From: [Flexibacter] sp. ATCC 35103
GTDB taxonomy: Bacteria > Bacteroidota > Bacteroidia > Flavobacteriales > Flavobacteriaceae
Direction: 5' to 3'
NCBI RefSeq assembly: GCF_001975985.1
Contig: NZ_MTQF01000003.1
Span: 611,425 to 675,424 of the forward strand
DNA: 64,000 nucleotides
Shown: piece after piece, positions 22,590 through 31,670 of the stretch
Layout of the letters: each line of letters opens with the position of its first letter
Numbering within the stretch: the stretch's first letter is position 1
Made by a program: the position numbers and the translations under genes
The notes under the pieces: model-generated
Told to the model about the DNA's origin: nothing
Database searches by the model: none
The model's input: only the letters and a program-made list of their open reading frames with translations

Positions 22590-24233
22590 CTATTTATTTT
22601 TCAAAAAGTGATTTAGTAAAAATGAAGTTGAACTATCATGATTTTTCACCTTCTTAGTGTTAATTTCGTCTAAAATGGAGTTGGCTAATTGTTTTCCTAA
22701 TTCTACTCCCCATTGATCAAAGCTAAAAATGTTCCAGATAATACCCTGAACAAAAATTTTATGTTCATATAATGCAATCAAAGAACCCAAACTTTTTGGA
22801 GTCAATTTTTGAATCAAAATTGTATTAGTTGGTTTATTTCCTGTAAAAACTTTAAATGGTAATAAATAAGACGCTTTATCTGCAGGAAGTCCTTGTTTGT
22901 CAAATTCTGCCTGAACTTGCTCAGTAGTTTTACCGTTAAGTAAAGCTTCTGTCTGAGCAAAAAAGTTAGACATCAGTTTATCATGATGATCTTCGTTTCC
23001 GTATAATGGTTTTACAAATCCAATAAAATCTGTTGGGATTAATTTTGTTCCCTGATGAATCAATTGAAAAAAGGCATGTTGCGAGTTTGTTCCCGGTTCT
23101 CCCCAGATAATAGTTCCGGTTTGATAATTTACAGGTTTTCCATCTCGGCCAACACTTTTTCCGTTACTTTCCATAGTTGCCTGCTGTAAGTAAGGAGCCA
23201 GTTTTTGTAAATATTGTGTATATGGTATCAATGCTTCGCTCTCTGCACCAAAAAAATTATTATACCAAACACTTAATAAAGCAAGAATTACCGGTATGTT
23301 TTCGTCGAATTCTGTTGAATTGAAATGTTCATCCATTTCATGTGCTCCGGATAATAAATCAGTATAATTATCAAAACCAATTGCTAAACTAATGCTTAAC
23401 CCAACGGCACTCCATAAAGAGAATCTTCCTCCAACCCAATCCCACATCGGGAAAACATTGTCAGGATTAATTCCAAATTCTGTTACTTTTTGAATGTTGG
23501 TAGAAACCGCCACAAAATGCTTAGCGATATCTTCCTGAGAAGCAGATTTCAAGAACCATTCTTTAATAGTTTCAGAGTTTGATAAAGTTTCCTGAGTTGT
23601 AAAAGTTTTAGAAACAATCAGGAAAAGCGTTGTTTCCGGATCTAATTTTTTGATAATTTCATTAACATGATCACCATCTACATTAGATACAAAATGAAGA
23701 TTTAAGTGATTTTTGTAAAATTGTAAAGCCTCAACTGCCATAACCGGACCAAGATCAGAACCTCCAATGCCAATATTTACAACATCTGTAAAAGCTTTTC
23801 CGGTGTATCCTTTTCTTTCTCCAGAAATTACTTCGTGGCTAAATTTTTTGATTTTATTTTTTACTTCATAAACTTCCGGAATTACATTTTCTCCATCAAC
23901 TTTGATGACAGCAGATTCAGGAGCACGTAATGCAGTGTGTAAAACAGCTCTGTTTTCTGTCTGATTGATGATTTCTCCATCAAAATATTGAGCAATAGCT
24001 TCTTTTAATCCAATTGAATTCGCTAATTCCAATAAAAGAGAAATGGTTTCCTGACTAATATTGTTTTTAGAATAATCAACTAAGAAATCATTCCATTGTA
24101 AATTGAATTTTTCAACACGAGTATTATCTTGTTGAAACAATTCTTGTATCGTAGTTTCGTGAATTGCGTTATAGTGGTTTTGCAGATTTTTCCACGCTTC
24201 AGTCCCGGTTGGGTTTGTTGTGTTTAAAGCCAT
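22590..24233 (-). CDS. pgi: Glucose-6-phosphate isomerase
   Basis: A 547-residue PGI that interconverts glucose 6-phosphate and fructose 6-phosphate in glycolysis. Signatures present: [13 protein letters not shown], the active-site [28 protein letters not shown] and the C-terminal [13 protein letters not shown]. Length is normal for the long bacterial/eukaryal type. Single gene with its own terminator; a TATTTTTG -7 box lies about 35 bases upstream (24276 down to 24269). Confidence 0.97.
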   Translation of the reverse strand: MALNTTNPTGTEAWKNLQNHYNAIHETTIQELFQQDNTRVEKFNLQWNDFLVDYSKNNISQETISLLLELANSIGLKEAIAQYFDGEIINQTENRAVLHTALRAPESAVIKVDGENVIPEVYEVKNKIKKFSHEVISGERKGYTGKAFTDVVNIGIGGSDLGPVMAVEALQFYKNHLNLHFVSNVDGDHVNEIIKKLDPETTLFLIVSKTFTTQETLSNSETIKEWFLKSASQEDIAKHFVAVSTNIQKVTEFGINPDNVFPMWDWVGGRFSLWSAVGLSISLAIGFDNYTDLLSGAHEMDEHFNSTEFDENIPVILALLSVWYNNFFGAESEALIPYTQYLQKLAPYLQQATMESNGKSVGRDGKPVNYQTGTIIWGEPGTNSQHAFFQLIHQGTKLIPTDFIGFVKPLYGNEDHHDKLMSNFFAQTEALLNGKTTEQVQAEFDKQGLPADKASYLLPFKVFTGNKPTNTILIQKLTPKSLGSLIALYEHKIFVQGIIWNIFSFDQWGVELGKQLANSILDEINTKKVKNHDSSTSFLLNHFLKNK

Positions 24234-24268
24234 TTTTTTTGTTTAATTGAAAATGTGGTTATAAAAAA

Positions 24269-24276
24269 CAAAAATA
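24269..24276 (-). promoter_or_regulatory. -7 box of pgi
   Basis: Minus-strand TATTTTTG (24276 down to 24269) fits TAnnTTTG; no clear -33 element. Confidence 0.45.
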
Positions 24277-24350
24277 CTGAAATTAGTTTTAATAGAATAT
24301 CGGTTCACAATTATATAACAAATAGTTACGAAAACGATTTATGAATTTTA

Positions 24351-24848
24351 TTATAATTTTTTCCATACAACCTCAGCAGTAATAGATTTTTCTCCTTGTG
24401 TGGTATTCGTTACCACATATTTTAATTCATTATTTACAAAACTGTATGCTCTTTTTTGAATCGTTCCTTCCCAGTTTGGAAAAGATGCTGTTGTTATTTT
24501 AAAAATAATAGCATTATTATCTGCATCAACCTCATACTTGCCAAAGTGCGAATTGCTTCCCTGAACAATTGAAGCATTTTCTTCCGGAGTGCATTTGTTT
24601 TTGTCGTCAGAAATTATCTTAGCTCTCTCATTTTTGTATATTTCGATTGCATAATTTCCTTTTTCATCAAAGAATAAAATGCCTTTTGGATTTAATCCGT
24701 ACGGAAGATTTATTTTTCCGTCTGAATTTATGTTTTCAACAGAAACCAAAGTCCATGAACCTAAAATTTCTGTTTGTATTGCTGACTTTTGTGCAATTGC
24801 CGAAGTAAAAGTCATAAGTAAAATTAATATAATTGCGGTGTTTCTCAT
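24351..24848 (-). CDS. Secreted lipocalin-like domain protein
   Basis: A 165-residue protein with a signal peptide (MRNTAIILILLMTFTSAIAQ) and a lipocalin-like fold: EILGSWTLVSVENI opens the barrel, followed by GILFFDEKGNYAIEI and a C-terminal AYSFVNNELKYVV pattern. Such small barrels bind hydrophobic ligands or act as secreted stress proteins in bacteria. It follows the SDR gene by 9 bp on the same strand, so the two are probably one operon under the divergent AraC-type regulator. Confidence 0.8.
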   Translation of the reverse strand: MRNTAIILILLMTFTSAIAQKSAIQTEILGSWTLVSVENINSDGKINLPYGLNPKGILFFDEKGNYAIEIYKNERAKIISDDKNKCTPEENASIVQGSNSHFGKYEVDADNNAIIFKITTASFPNWEGTIQKRAYSFVNNELKYVVTNTTQGEKSITAEVVWKKL

Positions 24849-24857
24849 TTTTAAAAT

Positions 24858-25418
24858 TTAATAGTTGACTTTGATAATTTCTCCATTTATTGGTGTTTCA
24901 ATACTTTTAGAATAAGCATTTATTAAATCTTCAATCGGAATATCTGAAACTTTGCCCGGACTAATCGCATTTATTCTAATTCCTCTTTCTAATTCAAGAG
25001 ATGTTGCGAGAACAAAACTGTTAATTCCACCATTTACAATTGCTTTGCTAATGTTGTTTTTTACAGGTTTGTCAGCCATTTTGCCAGATGTAAGGGTAAA
25101 TGATCCGTTATCGTTTAAATATTTTTGTCCAATTAATACTAGATTGACCTGACCTAATAATTTATTTTTAATACCAATGTTTATTTTTTCTTCGTCGAGC
25201 GAAAATAAATCTCCCGTATAACAATCACCTGCAACACATATGCAAGCATCTATGTTGTTGATTTTTAAGAACAATTTCTCTATTGAATCTGTATTTGATA
25301 AATCGACTCTGTAATCTCCGCTGTTTCTTGCGGCTGAAATAATTTCATGATTTTCCTCCAGAACAGGTTTTATTATTTTGCCAATTGTTCCATTTGCTCC
25401 AATTAATAGTATTTTCAT
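24858..25418 (-). CDS. Atypical short-chain dehydrogenase/reductase
   Basis: A 186-residue SDR-fold protein. The N-terminal GANGTIG motif (8-14) and CVAGDCYTGDL (61-71) mark the NAD(P)-binding half. In the active-site region (TSGKMADKPVKNNISKAI, about 110-127) the Lys is present (K125) but the usual Tyr four residues earlier is Asn121, so classic SDR chemistry may be lost. Small SDRs of this kind are common next to AraC regulators. It overlaps the divergent promoter region with the AraC gene. Confidence 0.82.
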   Translation of the reverse strand: MKILLIGANGTIGKIIKPVLEENHEIISAARNSGDYRVDLSNTDSIEKLFLKINNIDACICVAGDCYTGDLFSLDEEKINIGIKNKLLGQVNLVLIGQKYLNDNGSFTLTSGKMADKPVKNNISKAIVNGGINSFVLATSLELERGIRINAISPGKVSDIPIEDLINAYSKSIETPINGEIIKVNY

Positions 25419-25440
25419 TTGATAGTATTTTGTATGTTAT

Positions 25441-25502
25441 TTGAAACAAAATTAAGAGGTTAGCTTTGTCCTAAAATTGTACTTATTGGTACTAAAATTG
25501 TA
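25441..25502. promoter_or_regulatory. Overlapping divergent promoters with an 11-bp direct repeat
   Basis: Plus strand: TTG 25441-25443, a 17-bp spacer and TAGCTTTG 25461-25468. Minus strand: TAATTTTG (25454 down to 25447) facing the SDR gene. CTAAAATTGTA occurs at 25471-25481 and again at 25492-25502, a 21-bp period. Two same-face direct repeats are how AraC-family proteins usually bind, so this is a likely operator for the adjacent regulator. Confidence 0.62.
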
Positions 25503-25512
25503 TTTTAGCAGT

Positions 25513-26358
25513 ATGACAGATAAAAATTTATATCTTCCTTTTGAAGTAGATTTTAAAGAATTGGAACAGTTTCCAAAATCAAGCTGGAAAAACAATTTCT
25601 TTGAATTAATTTATGTTGTCGATGGAAACGGAATTCAGATTATTAATGATAATAAATTTCAATACAAAAAAGGAAATCTCTTTCTGGTAACCCCAAAAGA
25701 TATTCAGTCGTTTGAAATTCTAACTCCAACGAAATTCTTTTTTCTTCGGTTTAATGAATATTATATCAAAACAAATACTCAAAACGGACAAATGGAAACG
25801 GTGTTGCGAATGGAATATATTCTTCAAAATGCCAGTCATCGACCAGGATGTATTCTTAAAAATAATATTGACAAGCCATTAATTGCATCGCTTATAGAAA
25901 GTATTATTGCAGAGAAAAGTAATCAGCAAATTTATCATCAAAAGATTATCGAGCAAATTGTAAATACCATAATTACGGTTGTTGCCAGAAATATTGCTTT
26001 AAAGCTTCCTAAAAACATTAAGGAAACCACCGGAGAACTCGTTCTTGAAATATTGCACTATATTCAGGAAAATATTTATGATCCACGAAAACTGAAAGCA
26101 AATATAATAAGTGAGAGTTTTAATATTTCACCAAATTATCTTGGAAAATATTTTAAGAAACAAACCGGAGAGACATTACAGGAATATATCTCTAATTATA
26201 AGTTAAGATTAATTGAAGCGAGGCTTTTGAACAGCGATATGCGAATTAATGAAATTGCAGATGAATTGAGTTTTTCCGATGAAAGTCACCTCAATAAAGT
26301 TTTTAGAAAATACAAAGGAATGAATCCAACAGCATTTAGAAAGATGCATTTAAAATAA
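25513..26358 (+). CDS. AraC family transcriptional regulator
   Basis: A 281-residue regulator with an N-terminal cupin-like ligand domain (about 1-150, with ELIYVVDGNGIQIINDNKFQ) and two C-terminal helix-turn-helices (about 185-280, with ISESFNISPNYLGKYFKKQT and IADELSFSDESHLNKVFRKY). The ATG at 25513 is used; the frame could extend 12 codons to a TTG, with no support. Divergent from the SDR/lipocalin genes. Confidence 0.94.
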   Translation: MTDKNLYLPFEVDFKELEQFPKSSWKNNFFELIYVVDGNGIQIINDNKFQYKKGNLFLVTPKDIQSFEILTPTKFFFLRFNEYYIKTNTQNGQMETVLRMEYILQNASHRPGCILKNNIDKPLIASLIESIIAEKSNQQIYHQKIIEQIVNTIITVVARNIALKLPKNIKETTGELVLEILHYIQENIYDPRKLKANIISESFNISPNYLGKYFKKQTGETLQEYISNYKLRLIEARLLNSDMRINEIADELSFSDESHLNKVFRKYKGMNPTAFRKMHLK

Positions 26359-26375
26359 GAAATAATTAATTTTTA

Positions 26376-26996
26376 TTACCAAATCTTCCACCACGGTTTT
26401 TTATTTACCTCAATTGTTTTTCTGGTCATATCGATCTCTATTTTTTTTAATTCTTCTATTTTAATTTTAGAATCATCAAAAAACAGTTTGCCATTTTCAT
26501 CTATTCCAATAGGGGATTTGGTTCTTTCTTTCCAGTTTTCTGTTTGTAATTCCGGCACTAAAGGCAGATTAATTTTATCATTAAATTTCTTTCTTGCTTT
26601 TTCTATAATTTCTTCTTCTAAGTTTGAAGTTGAATTTTTAAGAAGTGTTAATGAATTATCAGGAATGTTTAAAAGGAAAACCTGTGTTTTGTTATCGATT
26701 TTCTGAATATCCAACACTTTAAAATAAGCAATTGTGTCTAAAAGAAAGTGACCATTTTTTGCTGAATCAGGATTAAATTTTGATAAATCTTTTGCGTGGG
26801 CACTTGCAATTAAATATCTGGTGTTTCCCAAAAGACCTCCGCCCATTGAAGACATATCAGTAAAGCCTTTTTCTTGAATTATTTGTCCAACTTTATAATT
26901 TGAAATTATATCTTCAGTAAGATTTGTGTCTCTGTAAAAAAGTTTTAAACCTGAAAAAGTTTCATTATAAATTGCTTTAAGACGAGCATTTTTCAT
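26376..26996 (-). CDS. Hypothetical cytosolic protein
   Basis: A 206-residue protein I do not recognise. No signal peptide or membrane helix. The N-terminal half includes DMSSMGGGLLGNTRYLIASA, the C-terminal half is charged and ends in KKPWWKIW. It is 38 bp downstream of the M23 peptidase gene and may be the last gene of the DUF3108-TDO-M23 operon. Confidence 0.7.
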   Translation of the reverse strand: MKNARLKAIYNETFSGLKLFYRDTNLTEDIISNYKVGQIIQEKGFTDMSSMGGGLLGNTRYLIASAHAKDLSKFNPDSAKNGHFLLDTIAYFKVLDIQKIDNKTQVFLLNIPDNSLTLLKNSTSNLEEEIIEKARKKFNDKINLPLVPELQTENWKERTKSPIGIDENGKLFFDDSKIKIEELKKIEIDMTRKTIEVNKKPWWKIW

Positions 26997-27034
26997 GTTT
27001 GACTATTTTTTAAAATTTGAAATTTCAATAAAAG

Positions 27035-28255
27035 TTATAAATTCCCAATACTATCCAATTCTCTTTTTAAAGGCTCCATTTGTTTCATGAAACGATTTTT
27101 ATCAGATCCGGTCAAAGATTCTCCGGTTGGTAAGTTAAGTCTCAATGCGTCTACCTGAATTCCGTTTTTCCAGAAACGATAGCAAACATGAGGTCCCGTT
27201 GCAAGTCCTGTGCTTCCTACTAATCCTATGGTTTGACCTTGGGTAACACGTTGACCGCGACGAACTAAAATTCTGGACATGTGTAAATATTGAGTAGAGT
27301 AGGTGCCGTTATGTTTTACTTTTACAAAGTTTCCGTTTCCTGCTGTATATCCTGTTGCTTCTACAACTCCGGATGCTGTTGTCGAAATTGGTGTTCCGGT
27401 TGGAGCAGCATAATCAGTTCCTTTATGTGCTTTCCAGGTATGTTGTACCGGGTGAAATCTGTTTGCAGTAAACCTTGAAGTGATTCGGCTAAATTTGATT
27501 GGAGTTTTCAGGAAAAAGTTTTTCAGTGTTTTTCCTTCATCATCATAATATTCTACTTTCCCTGAAATAGTATCTTTTTCAAACGGAAATGCATAAACGA
27601 TTTTGCCTTTATATTCAAAAAATGCAGCTTCAAGATCTTCAACCCCGTCGTAAGTTTTACCGTTTATAAAGCGTTCTGTGAAAATTAATCCGTAGCGATC
27701 TCCTTTTTTAAGTTTAAAAAAGTCAATAGACCAGGAGAATACTTTTGTGATTCTGCTTGCAAGTGCCGTTTCTACGCTTTCGTTTCCTAAAGTTTCAGAT
27801 AATGAACTTTTTAAAACGCCACCAATAATTTTACGTTTCAGCGTAACAGGTTTTATTTTTTTGTAAGCTTTTGTAATACTATCTCTAAAATCAATTACAT
27901 AATACGTCAAAGCATCAGGCTGATATATAAAAAGCTGTAGTTTATTTGTTTTGTTTTTAGAACGAAGAAGAGTATAGGGTTTGTTGTATCGAATTGTTCT
28001 TACATTAAAAGAGTCTTTTACCTGCTCGACAATATCAAATACTTTTTTGTCACCAATATTTTGTTTTTGAATAATAGAACCAAAAGAGTCTCCTTTTTTT
28101 ATCGTGTCCTGAAGAACATTAAAATCAGCGTAATTAAAACCGAATTCTACTTTTTTAGTCTTTGGTTTTGTAATTTTATTTTCAACTTTTTCAGCGGTTT
28201 TATTACATGAAACAATTGATAATAATAGGATTATAATTACGAATACTTTTTTCAA
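27035..28255 (-). CDS. M23 family metallopeptidase (lipoprotein)
   Basis: A 406-residue envelope peptidase. A lipoprotein signal (IIILLLSIVSC, Cys 17) is followed by a two-part N-terminal region and a C-terminal LytM/M23 domain (about 285-385) with zinc-site motifs HKGTDYAAP, QYLHMSR and GPHVCYRFW all intact. It should cleave peptidoglycan cross-bridges and resembles the DD-endopeptidases with the C-terminal VRRGQRVTQGQTIGLVG segment. 22 bp after the tryptophan-dioxygenase gene. Confidence 0.94.
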   Translation of the reverse strand: MKKVFVIIILLLSIVSCNKTAEKVENKITKPKTKKVEFGFNYADFNVLQDTIKKGDSFGSIIQKQNIGDKKVFDIVEQVKDSFNVRTIRYNKPYTLLRSKNKTNKLQLFIYQPDALTYYVIDFRDSITKAYKKIKPVTLKRKIIGGVLKSSLSETLGNESVETALASRITKVFSWSIDFFKLKKGDRYGLIFTERFINGKTYDGVEDLEAAFFEYKGKIVYAFPFEKDTISGKVEYYDDEGKTLKNFFLKTPIKFSRITSRFTANRFHPVQHTWKAHKGTDYAAPTGTPISTTASGVVEATGYTAGNGNFVKVKHNGTYSTQYLHMSRILVRRGQRVTQGQTIGLVGSTGLATGPHVCYRFWKNGIQVDALRLNLPTGESLTGSDKNRFMKQMEPLKRELDSIGNL

Positions 28256-28277
28256 ACTTATTTATTTTTTTTAGAAA

Positions 28278-29219
28278 TTAAACTGCTGTTTCATTTCCCC
28301 AATTAGACAATTCTTCTTCGGTCCACAATTTAGGAAAAAAGATGCGTCTTTGGTATTTTGGATGCATATATTTTTGCCAGTCACTTCCTCCTGTCGCTTC
28401 GCCATTACCTTTTCCGCTTTCTAAAATATATTTTCTTGCGGTGTTTAAATGCTGCATAACCCAAGTAATATTAACGGTTTCGTCATAGTGACGCATTGCC
28501 TGGATTAATTCTTGGTTCTGTTGATCTTCAATTGGAAGTTGTGTAAATTTCTGCCAAATGTTTTTTGTTTTAAACGCAGATATTTGTCTTAGAAACTGAT
28601 CTTTATATTTATTTTCAAACTCTTTCAGAAGGTATGATTTTTCTCCGGTATGATAATCTTTTCCGGCAGCCTGCCAGTATAAATGTTCAAAACTGGTTTC
28701 TAAAGCTGTATTTTCATCAAAATTCGCTTTATATCTTCGATCTGTTAAATTGATCACATCTGTAGAGGCAAATTCTATTAATCTGTATTGTGCGCTCTGG
28801 AAACCACTTGCTGGAGTCAATGTATTTCTGAATTTCATGTATTGATCAACCTCCATTCCGTTTTCCATGATGCTGAAAGAATTTGTTAGCATGTCGAAAT
28901 AACGGGTAATCCTGGATAATCTTTCGCTGAAAAAATCAACCTGAATGTTTTGTGTGTCGGCAATTTGATCAATTTCCCACAAAATCATTTTAAATATCAA
29001 TTCATTTACCTGATGGTACATAATAAAAACCATTTCATCAGGAAGTGTAGTGCGTTGTATTTGTAAGTTTAAAAGAGCATCAGTCTGAATGTAATCCCAA
29101 TAAGTGATAGGTTTTGACCAAAGTAAGCCTTCTAGCTGAACATCAGTTTTTTGATTTATAGCCTGAAATTTAAGGTCAATTTCTTTTAGAATTGATTCTG
29201 AATGATCTGTGGTATTCAT
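28278..29219 (-). CDS. Tryptophan 2,3-dioxygenase family protein
   Basis: A 313-residue TDO homologue, which opens the indole ring of tryptophan to N-formylkynurenine in a haem enzyme. Family features include PITYWDYIQTDALLNLQ near residue 37, EMVFIMYHQVNELIFKMIL (with the substrate-site histidine) and the C-terminal WVMQHLNTARKYI that supplies the haem region. Its start overlaps the upstream stop by one base (TAATG). No other kynurenine-pathway gene is nearby, so the pathway is unlinked or incomplete. Confidence 0.92.
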   Translation of the reverse strand: MNTTDHSESILKEIDLKFQAINQKTDVQLEGLLWSKPITYWDYIQTDALLNLQIQRTTLPDEMVFIMYHQVNELIFKMILWEIDQIADTQNIQVDFFSERLSRITRYFDMLTNSFSIMENGMEVDQYMKFRNTLTPASGFQSAQYRLIEFASTDVINLTDRRYKANFDENTALETSFEHLYWQAAGKDYHTGEKSYLLKEFENKYKDQFLRQISAFKTKNIWQKFTQLPIEDQQNQELIQAMRHYDETVNITWVMQHLNTARKYILESGKGNGEATGGSDWQKYMHPKYQRRIFFPKLWTEEELSNWGNETAV

Positions 29220-29989
29220 TATTTTTTTACTTTAAATGGATTTTTTAATCCTTTATATTCGTCAAGATCTGCTTTAAGTGATCCAACGGCAAGATCCGCT
29301 TTTATTCTAATCGGAACCTTGTTGTCGTCATCTGTTATCCAGAGCGTTACGCTTTCTTTTTCTTTAAAAACACGCCCGGTTTGTACTAATGGTTTAAATA
29401 CCATCGTAGAAACGGTTCCAAATTTAGTTGTAATATCTTGACGACCTATATATTTTAACTTAAATTTTGTGATTTCTTCGTCAAAAAACATATCGATTGT
29501 AATTGCTTCACCAGATTTAAGTTTGTCTATATTAGGATGGTTTCTTAAGTAATAAAAAGACGAGATAATATCCTGAACATTATCTGTAATCACAATTGTT
29601 TTTTCGGTTTTACGCTTATAATCTTTTACTAAAATCCTGTTTTCGGTTTGATTAAAAAAACCTTCCTGATTTTTTGTATAACCGCCTTCGTCTATTTTTC
29701 GAACATAACGATAGGGGCTTCCGGTTTGTTTGTCGAAATAACTTTCATATAAGTCTTCTACTTTGAAGAAAAATTTAGACATTCCGGTTGTGTAACCTTT
29801 ACCCACAGCATGATACACTTTTTTGTTGTTTATGGTAGCATCTTTTATTTCAAGTGTGGCATAACCTGCGTTTACAATTCCGTAATGAATTCTGAATTTA
29901 AAGTATTCCCCCGTATCGAAAGCGTCTTCTTTTTGAGTGTCGAAAGAAAGTGTCGTGAGAATTAATATAGTGAGGATGAATTTTTTCAT
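29219..29989 (-). CDS. DUF3108 domain protein, exported
   Basis: A 256-residue DUF3108 protein. The ATG at 29989 (MKKFILTILILTTLSF) is chosen because it opens a signal peptide; the longer frame adds 14 unlikely residues. The body is beta-rich and includes FKFRIHYGIVNAGYATLEI and ITDDDNKVPIRIKADLAVGS, the typical DUF3108 start and end. Such periplasmic proteins of unknown function often accompany envelope genes. First gene of an operon with TDO and M23. Confidence 0.87.
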   Translation of the reverse strand: MKKFILTILILTTLSFDTQKEDAFDTGEYFKFRIHYGIVNAGYATLEIKDATINNKKVYHAVGKGYTTGMSKFFFKVEDLYESYFDKQTGSPYRYVRKIDEGGYTKNQEGFFNQTENRILVKDYKRKTEKTIVITDNVQDIISSFYYLRNHPNIDKLKSGEAITIDMFFDEEITKFKLKYIGRQDITTKFGTVSTMVFKPLVQTGRVFKEKESVTLWITDDDNKVPIRIKADLAVGSLKADLDEYKGLKNPFKVKK

Positions 29990-30040
29990 AGTACAATTTT
30001 TACATTTCATTATAAAGATAAATAAATGCAAATTCTATTC

Positions 30041-30071
30041 CAAATGTACTGATACAAAAAAACTCAGTCAA
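30041..30071 (-). promoter_or_regulatory. Promoter of the DUF3108-TDO-M23 operon
   Basis: Minus strand TTG (30071-30069), a 20-bp spacer and TACATTTG (30048 down to 30041), fitting the Bacteroidota pattern. The -33 element lies inside the upstream terminator hairpin. The leader would be about 45 bases. Confidence 0.6.
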
Positions 30072-30088
30072 GAAATGACTGAGTTTTT
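30056..30088 (-). terminator. Terminator of the putative small RNA
   Basis: AAAAACTCAGTCA and TGACTGAGTTTTT pair perfectly around AGAAA (plus-strand order), followed on the minus strand by T7. It lies 67 bp upstream of the DUF3108 start. Confidence 0.8.
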
Positions 30089-30165
30089 ATGCTATTAACT
30101 AACCAAAAAACTATAAATTATGAAATTTATATCAATTCAGAAGGAAACCACCCCTTCTTGATTTG
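30056..30165 (-). ncRNA. Candidate small structured RNA
   Basis: The 257-bp gap between hppD and the DUF3108 gene contains a self-standing minus-strand unit: a TATCTTTG -7 box at 30179-30172, about 110 transcribed bases and a perfect terminator. The 5' part folds as AGAAGG-GGTGGTTT-CCTTCT, extended by ATCA with TGAT outside. It has no open reading frame of useful length. It could instead be a leader remnant of the downstream gene, but a second promoter for that gene follows the terminator. Confidence 0.5.
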
Positions 30166-30171
30166 CGAGTG

Positions 30172-30179
30172 CAAAGATA
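30172..30179 (-). promoter_or_regulatory. -7 box of the candidate small RNA
   Basis: Minus-strand TATCTTTG followed by CA, the wording seen at strong flavobacterial promoters. The nearest TTGs give spacers of 11 or 25, so the -33 side is weak. Confidence 0.5.
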
Positions 30180-30288
30180 GATAGAAAGTTCAAAAAAGAA
30201 ATAGCAAAAGGCAAGTTTAACATAACATTTGCATAAAAAGCACCCTTTTACAGAGAATTATTCTATTTAATGTAAAAATATTGCGTTT

Positions 30289-31449
30289 TTACAAAGTTCC
30301 TCTTAATTCCTGCTCTCTCTCAATCGACTCAAAAAGGGCTTTAAAGTTTCCTGCACCAAATCCTTTTGCTCCCATTCTTTGAATAATTTCGAAAAAAAGC
30401 GTTGGTCTGTCCTGAACTGGCTTCGTAAATATTTGTAATAAATAACCATCTTCGTCGGCATCGACCATAATGGCTAGTTTTTCTATTTCATTAATATCTT
30501 CTTTCATCATATCCATATGAACTCCTAATCTCTCCGGAATTGCCTGGTAATAGGTATGAGGAGGAGCAGATAAAAATTCAACTCCACGAGCTTTTAATTG
30601 TGATACAGTTTTTATAATATCATCTGTTGCAATGGCAATGTGCTGAATTCCGGGTCCGCCGTAGAAATCTAAATATTCCTCTATTTGTGATTTTTTCTTT
30701 CCTTCTGCAGGTTCATTGATTGGAAATTTGATTCTTCCGTTTCCGTTAGACATTACTTTACTCATCAAAGCGGAGTATTCTGTCGTAATTTGTTTGTCAT
30801 CGAATGATAAGAAATTTACGAATCCCATTACTTCTTCGTAGAATTTTACCCAGGTATTCATTTCGTTCCAACCTACATTTCCAACCATGTGGTCAATGTA
30901 TTTTAATCCTGTTGGTTCTGGATTATAGTCTGATTTCCATTCTTTATAACCTGGCAGGAAAACACCATTGTAGTTTTTTCTTTCTACAAAAATATGAACA
31001 GTTTCTCCGTAAGTATAAATTCCGGAACGAACAACTTCTCCAAATTCATCGCTTTCTACAGTTGGTTCCATAAACGAACGAGCTCCACGTTTCATGGTTT
31101 CTTCATAAGCACTTCTGGCGTCTTCAACCCAGAGAGCAGCAACTTTTACACCATCGCCATGTTTTTTAAGATGTTCATGTATTGGTGAATCTTGAGTTAA
31201 TGGCGTTGTTAAAACAATTCTAATTTTATCTTGTTTCAAAACATACGATGCTCTGTCTCTTACTCCGGTTTCTAATCCTGCATAAGCCAACGACTGATAT
31301 CCGAAAGCTGTTTTGTAATAATGTGCCGATTGTTTTGCATTTCCTACGTAGAATTCTACATAATCTGTTCCTAATAACGGAAGGAAATCTTGTGCTCCTT
31401 CAAAGATTTTTTCTAATCCGTATTCTACTGATTTTACTTCTTTTGACAT
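30289..31449 (-). CDS. hppD: 4-hydroxyphenylpyruvate dioxygenase
   Basis: A 386-residue HPPD that converts 4-hydroxyphenylpyruvate to homogentisate in tyrosine breakdown. Iron ligands lie in YIDHMVGNV, GIQHIAIATDDI and LFFEIIQRMG (the C-terminal Glu). The ATG at 31449 (MSKEVKSVEYG) is chosen; the 43 extra upstream codons come from repeat DNA. The homogentisate dioxygenase gene is 221 bp upstream on the same strand. Confidence 0.95.
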   Translation of the reverse strand: MSKEVKSVEYGLEKIFEGAQDFLPLLGTDYVEFYVGNAKQSAHYYKTAFGYQSLAYAGLETGVRDRASYVLKQDKIRIVLTTPLTQDSPIHEHLKKHGDGVKVAALWVEDARSAYEETMKRGARSFMEPTVESDEFGEVVRSGIYTYGETVHIFVERKNYNGVFLPGYKEWKSDYNPEPTGLKYIDHMVGNVGWNEMNTWVKFYEEVMGFVNFLSFDDKQITTEYSALMSKVMSNGNGRIKFPINEPAEGKKKSQIEEYLDFYGGPGIQHIAIATDDIIKTVSQLKARGVEFLSAPPHTYYQAIPERLGVHMDMMKEDINEIEKLAIMVDADEDGYLLQIFTKPVQDRPTLFFEIIQRMGAKGFGAGNFKALFESIEREQELRGTL

Positions 31450-31518
31450 GATGTTTATTTGTTTAATCGGTGAATCGTTTATTTGATTTGCCGAAATGTT
31501 GTGTTTAAGTTTTTTTTT

Positions 31519-31657
31519 ACCGCAAAGAGCGCAAAGTTTTTTTTGAGTTAGATTTTGTAAAATTGCAAAAGAACGCAAAGCTTTGCGAATTTGTTTTGAT
31601 AAAATTTCGTTAGAAACTTTGTGAACTTTGCGTAAAATCCTTTGCGGACTTTGCGGT
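31519..31657. repeat. ACCGCAAAG/CTTTGCGGT dispersed inverted repeat
   Basis: ACCGCAAAGAGCGCAAAG (31519-31536) pairs with CTTTGCGGACTTTGCGGT (31640-31657) at 16 of 18 positions. The interior carries more GCAAAG/CTTTGCG words. It sits in the hmgA-hppD gap and would form a large hairpin in a shared message. Confidence 0.65.
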
Positions 31658-31670
31658 TAAATTCGACTAG

